A DNA stretch of 64,000 nucleotides, from positions 1-64,000 of the forward strand of contig JASAND010012846.1 in assembly GCA_030248195.1 (NCBI GenBank), in the 5' to 3' direction. This document shows, piece after piece, positions 1 through 11,100 of this stretch. Every line of letters begins with the position of its first letter. Within the stretch, counting starts at the first letter, position 1. This DNA comes from Trissonchulus latispiculum (lineage: Eukaryota > Nematoda > Enoplea > Enoplida > Ironidae). A program made the position numbers and the translations under genes. Below the pieces are notes generated by a model that did not search any database, was not told the DNA's origin, and saw only the letters and a list, made by a program, of their open reading frames with translations.

Positions 1-1020
1 ATTTAAAGGTATTCGATAAAACTGGCTAATATTTAAAACTTTAAATGAGGGTAGAAACTCCGATCTTTATCATTATCAGGTTGTTTGCTGAGGCACAAGC
101 TTTTAATAACTTAGTTCAGGAAATTAAGGGTAGAGTAAATAATAACGAAAAGTAAAACGTCAGTTTCAAAAAGCTCTCGCTTATTGCGTTTTCTGGCTTT
201 CGCTATCATCCTTAATAACATTTCCAAAACCGATGTTTAACAAGCTGAGAAATTAACTGCAACCGTTGCGTCATCTCTTTCATTTCTGTATTGTAAAATT
301 TCTAAATAATTACGTAAAAATTAATTAGTGCTTCATTTGCCTGTAAATTGTGTAAATTTCACCTTTGCCAAAACATGGGAAATGAGACATACGACTCCTG
401 GAATGGATGGGAAATACATACAGGTCGAATTTTGCAGCCCATGGACAATTTTTCTTAGCCCGTCCGTACGCACCGTAAAAACTTTCTGCCGGGAAGCTTT
501 TTAATTTCTCAAAAAATGCCACATGGACAAACTTCCTGTCAAGTCTTGATTTCCATCTTGGTATTCTAATGCTTTAGTGTAAAAACAAAATCGCAGACTT
601 GAGAGATTTGACATAAACTTTGCTCTCGAACGTTTGCAATCAATAAATTAAATGAGTTTTAATAAATTAAATCAAAAAATTAAAGTTTTTTTCAGAAATT
701 TTGCTGTGAGACATCCGAGAAATCTGAACATGTTTGAATGTTTTTGACAATCCAAGCCGGACTCGAGGAGAGAGGGGAAAGAATTACGTAATTCAGGTTA
801 GACTAGAGTGTACAATAACAATAGCCAAACGCCTTGTCAGGATTTTCCAAACAATCGTTGGTTTATTTTATTAAAATAAATTTTGGGTTTTATTTAGTTA
901 CCAGACTTCGTTTTAAGGTTAAAAAGTTATATTTTGAAGGTTATATCCATAATTATACTTATAATTAAACATCCTCTGAACAGATCCAAAACCTGCATGG
1001 ATCCAAAACCTGCATGTAAG
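1..1020. other. intergenic, no supported gene
   Basis: AT-rich sequence. The only coding-like stretch is a 65-codon reading frame on the minus strand at 325-522, beginning MAFFEKLKSF and ending GEIYTIYRQMKH. I do not recognise it, and it has no visible splice partner or poly(A) signal. It could be a small gene or chance. Confidence 0.4.
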
Positions 1021-1443
1021 TAGGGTTGTTCCGATAAGAAATTGACCGGGCCGGGCCCGGGCCTAAATTATCAGACTGGCCTTGCCTGGGACTGGCCCGG
1101 CCCGGAGCCCAGGGCCCACTACTAGGCCCGGCCCAAAGCCCGGGCCCGCTCCTCGGCCCGGATTAAATTTCCAGCCACGGTGAAAGCCCCGGACTCCGAA
1201 GCCCGGGCCCGCTGCTAGGCCCGGCCCAAAGCCCGGGTCACAGCAAGACCCAGGCTCGCAAACTGAGCCCGACAGCCACGAGGAGCCAGGCAGGCCCGGT
1301 TGAGCCCGGCAGGCCCGGTGGCCCCGGCCTCTAAAACCGGGCCTGGTAGCGGGCCGGGCTTTCAGCCAGAGCCGGGCCCAACCCAAAATTTTCCGGCCCC
1401 GCCCAGGGCCTGGAGCCCGCTACACGGCCCGGGCAAAACCCTA
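1021..1443. mobile_element. GC-rich non-autonomous hAT-like element
   Basis: A GC-rich block in AT-rich DNA, filled with variants of GGCCCGGGCC. It starts TAGGGTT and ends AACCCTA, a 7 bp terminal inverted repeat. It is flanked by CATGTAAG (1013-1020) and CATGTGTG (1444-1451), which match at 6 of 8 positions as an aged 8 bp duplication. The TIR form and TSD length fit hAT. There is no transposase; the open frames inside are by-products of the repeats. Confidence 0.6.
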
Positions 1444-2853
1444 CATGTGTGTTTCTGTGTTTCTTAATAGGACATCCTGTATAAACTAAAATGGGTGATT
1501 GTTTTACATTCATATTACCTAATGAAACAAAAAATTATAACAGACTGACTAGAAATTTTTGACGACAGCCGCCTTTTGCATTTTTTACAACTTTTGCTAG
1601 GTATAGCAGGTACTGTAACTCTGTAGGACTGCAGGGGTGGAAATAAATCGCATTAGAATTTGTCATTCACCACATGCTGATCCCAAACTTTATTTCTCGT
1701 AATTATTCATTTGTTACTACAAGAATCTTTACAGGAGCAGTGTTGCCTGCGGGCGCAAATTTTTATAGTAGGCAAACTTTTTATGAACTGATAAAAAGTG
1801 CGTAGTTGTTCACTCTGTTAATGTGAAAACATGAACTTGTTGACTTGTGCATTTTACATTACAGCAAGAAATGACACATGCATAATACAGACTATCAAAT
1901 TATACCGACACTCCTATATATTACATGTTTATATGTTTTATGCACGGGTTCATATCATAGTTTATCCCTAATATTAATATTACTAAAGACTATTACTATA
2001 GACTATTTATATTAACTATTAATTAATAAGTATCATACATTAGAATGATTTTAATAGATGTACTACTAGGTGAAAAGGACTACACTAAATTTATTGTTCG
2101 CACGTCTTTTTCTGTTTTCAAAGATTTTTATTGCACGATTTTTCTTGATTCTTACTAATTTTTATTGTCAAAGCATTGTTTTTCTGAAGCTTTTTATACC
2201 AACAAACATGTAGAGCTACAAAGCACGGGCATTTTCATTCTATCCATTGTGGTTTAATATTCACTTTAATAGTGATGTCACAAGGAAGGTTTAGATAAGT
2301 GTTTTGGTGCTAACCCTAGCCAGGCATTTTTAGATAAAGCAGCCCAACGTTTGCTAAGCTGCCGTACAACTGAATAATTGAATCATTACATAAAATTATA
2401 CTGCAGCATAATTCCATGCATACAATGTTATCGGCTTCAAATATTCTACATAAAATGGGTATTCTTTGCGGTTTTTGCACTCAAAAGTTTAGACATGTTT
2501 TTCCTGAAAGGCCACTTTTTTATTTAGCGATCACGGCTCTTCAAACTATTGTCGGCAAAACAGCGCTGAAAGAAATTGAAGCCTATTATTTAAGTATTTG
2601 TTTGACTTTCTTTACTACAAACAAATTTTAAGCTTCATCATGATTTAGTTTTCGACTTAGTCTTGCTGCTCGCATCCAATCTTCTGGATTTTCTCATAAG
2701 TTAAACTTAGCTATAAAATTGTTTTAATCAACTTCTAAGGGCAATTAAACAACAACTATACGTGCAGAAGAATGGCAAATTTTTTGCTATCACTAATATC
2801 TTTCACATAAACTGACTGAACCAATCGAAATAACGGTGTTATTACTGTTTCAG
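1444..2853. other. upstream region of the RA-domain gene
   Basis: AT-rich. A polypyrimidine tract and CAG acceptor end at 2853, so the first coding exon seems to carry a short 5' leader (2854-2877) joined to a non-coding exon further upstream that I cannot place. No TATA box or other promoter element is convincing. Confidence 0.4.
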
Positions 2854-2877
2854 AAATTTACTATTTAATTTATTGCA

Positions 2878-5800
2878 ATGCTTAAGCATCAAGTCCGCAC
2901 GCTAACAAGGGATCGGCGCCCCCGGAAATCCCTCTGCAGTATCTTCCAGGATGGATCGCTGACGGATTGCGGTAGTTCGGAATCCAGTCCTCGATCTCCG
3001 ACGGCCAGCACCTCCTCCCTGGGCTATCACTCCTGCCAGCTGAGGAGAAAGAACCGATCGACGTCTGTCTCCAGTCTCAGCAGCGTCAGTACCTCCTCTG
3101 AACCCGGTGTGGAATGGGTATGTGAAAGTGATATTTAATTTAATATCACGAATAGCAGCATAGAAAAACCGCCAAAAGGTGACGGTGTGGCGGCAGTAGT
3201 AATAGTAGTAGTAGTCGTCGTAGTTGTAGTAGTAGTATTAGTCGTAGTAGTCGTAGTAGTCGTAGTCGTAAGTGGCATCACTAGCAGCAGTAACAGTCGC
3301 GATGTTAGTGGTAATGAAACAGTAAATCTGGAATGTGCACCACGCAACGCAAATAAAGATAACCCTAGCCTTCACAACAACGACATGTTTCTACAAAACA
3401 AAAAATTAGAGTTAAAATTTATATTAATTAAAGAAACTTGTTTTGTAACAAGCTTTTCTTCGCAATCATTAGTGGTTCCCCCTCCCTACTAGCATTGGCT
3501 TGTAACAGGACTTACGATTAATTTTTACCTGTACTTGTGGAGTGGTGAGGTGCCTGTTTTGTTTAAATTCAGGGAACAATTCGTATTTATACGAATACTT
3601 TGCGAGCCGATTGCGATTACAAAACGCTGTTTGTCAGTTCTTCTACGACAGCAGATGAGCTCACTCAAATGGTGTTATCAAAATTTGCCAAATATCGATC
3701 CAAAGTTAAAGATCCGAAGCTTTTCTATCTCACGATGGAAATATTTACGAAACATGAAGGTATGTTTAATGCATATACATAATACGACTTCTGTAAATTT
3801 TGTGGGGAGGAACTGACTTAATGACTTTTTACGCTTGATTAGTCTTTAAGTGGCACCCAACAGAGCAGGTTGAACACTGACTGGAAAACGAAAAGGAGAT
3901 CACTTCTTAATTACCTTTGCATTTCTCTCCCCACAAATTTTACATCTAATATTAGGCGTTTAGTAGTTTAAACTAAAAAACGGCATATATACTTGTCATT
4001 CGCTTTCATGAAACTTAAGTTGGAAATTAAATGAAAGACGAAGAAAAAAGGAGTAAATTTAAACGCGAACAAGAAGTCAGTTCTTCACGGCAGACTTGAT
4101 TATCGTAAGTGTGGAAATTAAGATATCTATTAATTTTGTCGCAATGTTGTGGATCCAACAGTTTGAAATTAATTAGTGTTTAAAATTAATATTAGTTTAA
4201 TTTGAGTTTAGGTTTACTCCTTTTAAATTTCATTTTAATTAAACTTTAAACATCGAGTGGTACTTCTCTTCTTACTTTTTTCAGATAAAAAAGTATTCTT
4301 TTAAAATTTATGGGAGAGAAATGCAAAGGTTATTAAGAAGTGACCTCTCTCGTTTTCGTTCTGCAGTCAGTGTTCAACTTGCCCGGTTGGGTACCACTTA
4401 AAGACTAATCAAGCGTGAAAAGAGTCATTAAGTCAGTTCCTCCCCACAAATTTTACAGAAGCCCATAATACATAATGTAGATTTGCAAAAAGCTTTATTT
4501 TCAAATTAGTAAACATATACTTAGTTAGTTAAATAATATTATTTTACGTTGACTTCAAATATTTTTTGAGAGTATATGAACCAAAAATTTTCCTAAATAA
4601 CTGTAATCGTAAGTATGAAAATATTTGAAAATGCAGGTAATGTTTTTGAACTCTGTTTCTGTATTTATTTCAGGTCGAACTGTAGAAACGATTTTGGCTC
4701 TTGATCCGAATTCTAGACCGCTTGAACTGCAACAGTACCATCCCAAAGATCGCTCAAGGTTTTAACTTAGCGCACTAATTTAATTGAAACTAGTTTTGTA
4801 GATTTTGGAGCCAAAAATTTTATGTACTTTTTGCTGTTTTGTTTGAAATATTATTTAAATAAAAAGTTTAATGGTATATTCATAATTTTTAGATTTGTCC
4901 TCCAAGTTCGCAAAGGCTATCAGATCAAAGTTCATGACAGCTATCTTTCACCTGAGGTAATAATCTTTGTTTACTACGAACCTGTTTCTTACGTTTCTGG
5001 CATTTTTGATTTTGCATACTTTTGGTGATTAAAATTTGTGTTAATACTATTATTTTTATATTTTGATTTTTATTTTTCAGTCGAACTACAGAACACTCTT
5101 GGTGTCTGATCAAACAACCTGTTCCGATGTTTTGCGATTGTTACTGAGATCGTTAAGATTAAGTTGGCCCTCTTCAGCTGTCGGTCTTGTGATTTTGGAT
5201 GTAAATAATGGAGGTATACATAGCATATTTTGCAGATTGTAATCTTTAACTAATCCCAGAAGTTGGCGTATGCTATTGAGAAATTTTTCCTTACATCACA
5301 AATTTTAATATGAAGTTGTCTAAAATGCCAGTACTTGATTATTAGTAAGTACTAATCGTATTAGTAGTAGTAGTAGTACTAAGTAGTAGTAGTAGTAGCA
5401 GTAGTACTAAGTAGCACTAGTAGTAGTACTAAGTAGTACTAAAAGCAGTACTAATTGCAGTTTGGCATGTGATAAATTGTGGACTTTCGTTGTGTTTCCG
5501 CCACATTGCAGATTTGTGTATGAAACTTTATGTTGCTTATTATTTCCGATAGTTAGAGTGTGAAAATAAGCTCAAACGCGAAATTTTACTGATATGTGCT
5601 TCATTTTATTTTTAGGTGAAAGTCCAATCTCTGGTGATCAGCTGCTGAGTACTGTTGTTGATCAGCCATGGTGGGATGATTCTGCTTATCAGCTTCACGT
5701 TAGACCTACAGTTGTAAGTAGCTAATCTTCAATTGTTCCTAACAACGTTTTGTAGGTGCTTATAGTAATTTTGGCCAGTCAGAAAATATCACAGGGCCCT

Positions 5801-6634
5801 ATAATTAGATTTCCACTACTTGTTGGTGTGGGAACTGTTCCGCCTAATGTTAGATGATTACTGTTGGAATAGATGTATCAAAGACCTTCACGAGTTTGAA
5901 TTTTCATGCCCGGCCTGGCTCGGCCAGTAAAATTTCTGTTTGGTCCGGCCCGCTAGATAAATTTTGAGTAAATGTTTCTATTGTAGAGGGTTTGATCGAG
6001 GACTTAGTGCCATAAACTTTTGATTTTTAAGGGGGGGCCAAGGGAAACCGAAAATTTTCTGTCTTCGATTTTGCTCAAAAGCTGTATATAGGGGTTTTCG
6101 GGGTCATAGAAATCTTAAGCTTAAACCTTTAGCTTATACTGAGCTAACGAAAAGCGCAATCGAAAAACGGACTTAAGATTCGTGTTCTACGACCCCAAAA
6201 ACCCCTATATACAGCTTTTGAGCAAAATCGAAGACAAAACATTTTTCGGTTTCCCTTGGTCCCCCCTTAGAAATCGAAAAAATCTAATTTCGCGAAATCG
6301 AAAAATTTTGCGGTATTAGAAGTCAGCGTAGTCGAAAACATACCCGTTGTAAATTTTAGCTTATTTGGTCAAGTATTAAGGATTGTGAGTGGTTGGGGGG
6401 GCAATCGAGATAAGACCCCCTTGTTTGACCTAGTTCCAACATTTTCCAATGGTTCCTGGTTTCATGTTTCAGGTTCGTGAAATGAGAACAACGGCCAACG
6501 TCCTCAAGATCCCTGTCAACTGTGGCCCCTACGATTCCATTCCCGTCCACCCGCACCGGTCTCCTCTCCCATCCAAAGCGTTCGGTGATACTCTGACTCT
6601 CTGCAATCAGTTCAACGAATTCTGTATTCTCTGA
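2878..6634 (+). CDS. protein with two Ras-association domains, Rau-like (7 exons)
   Basis: Spliced exons: 2878-3117, 3573-3759, 4674-4758, 4893-4956, 5081-5213, 5616-5713, 6473-6634. All junctions are GT-AG and the frame is kept, giving 322 residues. Residues 1-80 are basic and serine-rich. A first RA domain runs from about 81 to 180 (start GTIRIYTNTL; core CDYKTLFVSSSTTADEL). A second runs from about 180 to 268 (core NYRTLLVSDQTTCSDVL). A 54-residue tail ends NEFCIL. RA domains bind GTP-loaded Ras or Rap. Two RA domains in a small protein with no catalytic domain is the plan of Drosophila Rau, a feedback regulator of receptor tyrosine kinase signalling; that match is inference. ATG 2878 is chosen because a splice acceptor lies 25 bp upstream. 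AATAAA is at 6860. Introns carry a hAT-like element, trinucleotide repeats and a palindrome. Other RA-domain families cannot be excluded. Confidence 0.82.
3186..3272. repeat. GTA/GTC trinucleotide microsatellite
   Basis: Imperfect run of GTA, GTC and GTT triplets in intron 1 of the RA-domain gene. It produces poly-valine and poly-threonine frames on the two strands that are not genes. Confidence 0.85.
3786..4463. mobile_element. hAT-like foldback element in intron 2 of the RA-domain gene
   Basis: Arms of about 165 bp are inverted copies of each other (ends GACTTCTGTAAATTTTGTGG and GGCTTCTGTAAAATTTGTGG). A perfect 8 bp target-site duplication, CATAATAC, sits at 3778-3785 and 4464-4471. There is no transposase in the 678 bp. 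The TSD length fits hAT; the TIR is longer than usual for that superfamily. Confidence 0.8.
5341..5458. repeat. TAG/TAC trinucleotide-rich repeat
   Basis: Runs of (TAG)n interrupted by TACTAAG, in an intron of the RA-domain gene. Confidence 0.8.
6022..6276. repeat. 255 bp imperfect palindrome in the last intron
   Basis: Arms of about 100 bp, starting near GATTTTTAAGGGGGGGCC and ending with its complement, contain TCGATTTTGCTCAAAAGCTG in both orientations. A degraded half of the same sequence occurs at about 9815-9925, so this is an interspersed foldback repeat. No clear target-site duplication. Confidence 0.7.
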
Positions 6635-6859
6635 TTGTTCGTGTTTCAGGAACTTAAACGGCCATTCTGTTGGTTAATGATAATTTAGTTATGTAGCGGA
6701 AAGTTTTTATTGAAAATCCTAATTTATGTAAGCAGGCAGTCAGGGTACTGAATCAAATCAATTGTGTTATTATTGTAAACAGTTTTGATTGATTAGGAGT
6801 CTTTTCAGCAAAATTTAAAACTGTTATTTTAAAATTAAACTTTAATTAAATTAAATTAA

Positions 6860-6865
6860 AATAAA
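6860..6865 (+). promoter_or_regulatory. poly(A) signal of the RA-domain gene
   Basis: AATAAA about 225 bp after the stop codon at 6634. Confidence 0.55.
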
Positions 6866-8016
6866 GTAATAATTAGGCTATTTCCACGTTCTCTTTTCTG
6901 TTTTATTTTGAGAGATTCTCAAAATCAAATATATATATGCAAACAGATCACCGAAACTAAATTTTAGGAATTGCTTTGTAATCAGCTTGTGTTCTGTCTG
7001 CGGTCTTTTGCTTTTGCAAGCCTCACTGCAATGTTGTGGCTTAATTGTTAATGATTAATAATGCAATGTAAAGATTGTACGATAGGTAGCTCCATGAAGA
7101 TGAATTTGCAATCTCCATTCATATTTTTGTTTACTGTATTTTTATGCTCTCTTTGCTTGTACAATGTAGTGCAAATCAAAATATATATTTATTAACGCGA
7201 AGGTTATTGGTTGCCGTGCCTGCGCAGGGCGTTGCTTCGATCAGAATTTTAAAGACTATCAAAGATAATTGAGATTCGCTAATTCTCGTACTATGCTTAT
7301 CATGTCAAATTTCAATGCGTGTGAAGATTTGATAAAACATGAAATCTGGAAACAGAACCAAAATTTTTGCTTCTGCTATCGTAGATTTTAGTTTTAGCTT
7401 TTTGAATGTCAGTTCAATTAATTTGTTTTGCTTTCACTGATATTATTGTCAGTAAAATTCATTAGCTGGCTGTTTGTTTCTAGCGGGCAGGAATATATGT
7501 AATAGGTAATCTATAAAATGCTCAACGTAGGTTAAGCTGCCTCCAAGAATGTAGCATTTTGTTTAGCTCCGGATTTACAGCCCGAAATGCTACCAACAGG
7601 AGCTCAAATTGTCAATAGCATGATGGGTAAAGGAACTTTTAGCGGTTCAGTAACACAACGACCCAACACAACCAACTTCTGTAGCCTTAGGATGAATTAG
7701 ATATTATATCTGTATCTCAACTTCTGGGCCCTGTTGCACAAACTTTTAATCAGTAATCGTTAAGTTATTTTTCTTTGCACAAGACTAGTGTTGTTTCAGT
7801 AACCGATCTCAGTCGGCGATCCGAAATAATTTCAGTCCTGAACACGACATTATATATCGTTAGAAGCTTAAATATTTGCCAGCTAAAATTACACACGGAC
7901 CCGGAGTCCAACTCTAGGCTAAAGCCCACTGTTTTGACTTCACACTGCATTGTGTGTGTAATTAGACACCTAACATACGTTATAATATTTGCTAATTAAA
8001 ACAAGAAATCATTGTA
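6866..8016. other. intergenic between convergent genes
   Basis: Lies between the 3' ends of the RA-domain and bestrophin genes. AT-rich, no coding signal, tRNA or bounded repeat seen. Confidence 0.5.
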
Positions 8017-8022
8017 TTTATT
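8017..8022 (-). promoter_or_regulatory. poly(A) signal of the bestrophin gene
   Basis: AATAAA on the minus strand, about 125 bp after the bestrophin stop codon. Confidence 0.5.
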
Positions 8023-8147
8023 GGCTAAAATAGTCTATCAATCAATACTCCATATGATTAATATTCACGGCGGAATTGCAGCATTATAGAGAAGAATGAA
8101 ACTGCCAAATGCAGATCGTTCGCCTGTTGAAGCACGGTCAGGATTTT

Positions 8148-11100
8148 TTATACGTCCAGTCGTTTTAAGTCATACGGTGTTTGTTTGGTTCTCCCGATGT
8201 GTTTTAAAGGAGACTTTCGCCGAAGCTCCGTTTTAGAGGAAAGATTCTTTTGTTTGCCAAATAATAGCTTATCTTCGGGACGTTTATTTGCAGCCCTTTT
8301 CTTGCTCGAGCCGACTTGTGATTTTGCCACTTCTTGTGATTTTTGAAGTTTGGCCGTCTTTCTCTTCTCTGAGCCTTCTGGCGATTTCATGGTATCTCTA
8401 GGTTGAGGCAAGGTTTCTCGTTTGCTTTGGCTGTCGGTGGATTTCCTTGGCTGGAATAATAGTAAAACAGATATCAGAGATTTATCTGAAACTACGGGCG
8501 AAAGATTGAAATTAGCGTAATAAAGATTTATCGGCTGTCCGAGACCTAGCTGCTGAGTGATAATCTTGATTGGCCAACCTGGAGTCGAATCTCTGTTCTC
8601 AGCATTTCTTCACGGTCACTCCTGATTTCAACCGTTCACACATTAGCAAATTCACCCAACGTGACATTGTACAAAATGCATATTTCTACAAAACATTTAT
8701 CCTACAAATTAAGGGGGGCTACGAATTTCGCTAAAAGTTCGATGTTGGAAAAGCTAGCTAGTCTTTTGCCACATAATAGCATTAGGTTTAGTGTAAAATA
8801 GTTTAAAGTTTGAAAGAATTCCATGCAATGTAGCGTCCTGTGGAGCCATCAAAAGTTGGTGTTGTCGGCCCAAAGCTCGACATGACACGTACGCAAACTT
8901 CGCTTCGCCCTGATCGCTATGCGCAAGGTACGGTACCCAAATTTTCCAGAAATAGTTCTGACATACAGTACTTTGATATCGTGTAAACTAATCTCTAGAT
9001 TATTGTATTCTTTTCTGTGCGATACAATCAAAGTGCGAAAAATTTGATGTTGTAGGTCTATACGGGTGCAGGTTAACTACGTATAATGAGCTGTGGTTTA
9101 CCAAATGAACCCATCTTTGATCCAATTAAGCCGGGTTCACACTGGAGTCTTAAGTCTTTAGTTTTAAGTCGTTAGTTTTAAGTCTTATGTCTTTAGTCTT
9201 TACTGGATTTGGTTCACACTGACGTCTTTAGTCTTTAGTCGTAAGTCTTTAGTCTTAAGAGATAAATTTATTTCATGTCCAGTCTTAAGGTCTTAAGCAA
9301 GCTAAAAACCTTAAGACTAACGACTAAAGACTGCAGTGTGAATCAAGCGAGTCTTAAGTCTTAAGTCTTTAGCAGCCTAAGACTTACGACCTTACGACTT
9401 GAGACTCAGTGTGAACCAATTTCCCAAGTCTTAAGCTCTAAAAACTTAAGACTTGCGACTTAAGACTCCAGTGTGAACCCGGCTTTAATACTCCAAGTAT
9501 CTGTCTTAACTTACGTTAAAATGACGTGATTTCGTTAATCCCTGCGTTTGAAGTGCTAGATTACATTATATTGTCGCCGTTATTTGGTGCCATTTCGAAG
9601 ATGTGAGTCAATTACTCCAAAGTACTGTGGCAGAATCTGCTGAAACTTTGTGCATTACAGGCCAGTGAGTATACGAAGATGTACAGAAAGCTAGGTTACT
9701 TGTAGCCTCGCTCCAATGTTCAGAAATGCTAGATTGATTTCTCGAAGTATGGATGGCGATCGCTCCAAAAAGCTCTAAGACAGTTGTAAGCGCATACTGA
9801 ACGAAGGAAGCGTCATATCGAAAAACGGATTTCATATTCGTATTCAGCAGGTCGAATAACCCCTATAAGCACCTTTTCGGCAAAATCGGAGACAAAAACT
9901 TTTTTGATCCCATTTTTACTGCGCTTGGCTAGCTTTTCAGGCCTAAAAATAAGGGTTACTTCTTAACAAAACGTTAGCTAGTGCACTAACCAGAAAACCA
10001 AAGCCCTCGAAATTTACCGACAGTTTGCCCCTATTAGAGCAGCCTAATAATTGGTAAAAACCTGGGATAGGCTAGGGGCTGTCAATTTTATTAGATCAAA
10101 AACGGTCCACGGTCACATTGCAACTTTTTGCCAAATTTCAAACTTTGACCTGTTATTGCTAATGAAGGAAACAACGCTCGAAAGCCGGAATACTTTTAAT
10201 ATTTAGTTCCCACTACGGAATATTTAACCTTGATATGTTAGCTAATCATATGCCAAAAGGTAGGTCTCTCTGAAGAAGTTGGGCAAAACCGTTCGTAGCC
10301 CCCACCCTTAATCTAGACAATTTTAAGTAACAAAATCACTTTCGCACTAATTCTTTTTATTTAACAGTTAACATTTGTGGCAAGAAGTTTCAGAATTGGT
10401 CAAACCGTTAATCCACCAGAGTTCAGAAAAACTTTTTCAAAAAACCCACTTTTCGCACCAAAATTTCGATTTTGGCGGCGTAGTGCCAGAATCGATGTGT
10501 AATAATGCCCACTACGGATTATTTAACCTTGATATGTTAGCTAATCATATGCCAAAAGGCCGGTCTCTCTGAAGAAGTTGGGCAAAACCATTCGCAGCCC
10601 CCCCCTTAATCTAGAAAATTTTAAGTAACAAAATCTCTTTCACACCAATTCTTTGTTGAACGCTCACTGAAAACTTTCAGTTTACTCTATGAACATAGGG
10701 ATAATACCCGAGCAGTACGTGGTACTGAAGTATCTTTAGGTTTTGGTAATCCAGGAATACCAGTTGAATCTGGTAAACTAGACTTATCGTCCTTCAATTG
10801 GATTATGCGATCATTTCTTATGCTAAAATATGTATAAACTGAAATTAGAAACTTGACGATGCGATAGAATGCGATACCAAATTAATCAGTATATACTCAA
10901 TTTGTTCAAGCTTTGCTTGTCGTATTCCCTTCCTTCGAACAAAGGCAAATACTAACGTGTATTTTAGATAGCATATATAAAAACAATAAACAATGACATA
11001 ACGGCCAAATACAAATATTATATTATAGGGAGTGGCCTGTATCCGATCCGGCTCAGCCCGCTGGTCTCTGGAGAGGACCAAAGCTCACGGGCCCTAGTGT

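Noticed and set aside
1063..1513. Glycine/proline/alanine-rich frames on the minus strand
   Set aside because: They are the GGCCCGGG arrays of the hAT-like element at 1021-1443.
3135..3492. Poly-valine and poly-threonine frames
   Set aside because: Translation of a GTA/GTC microsatellite in an intron.
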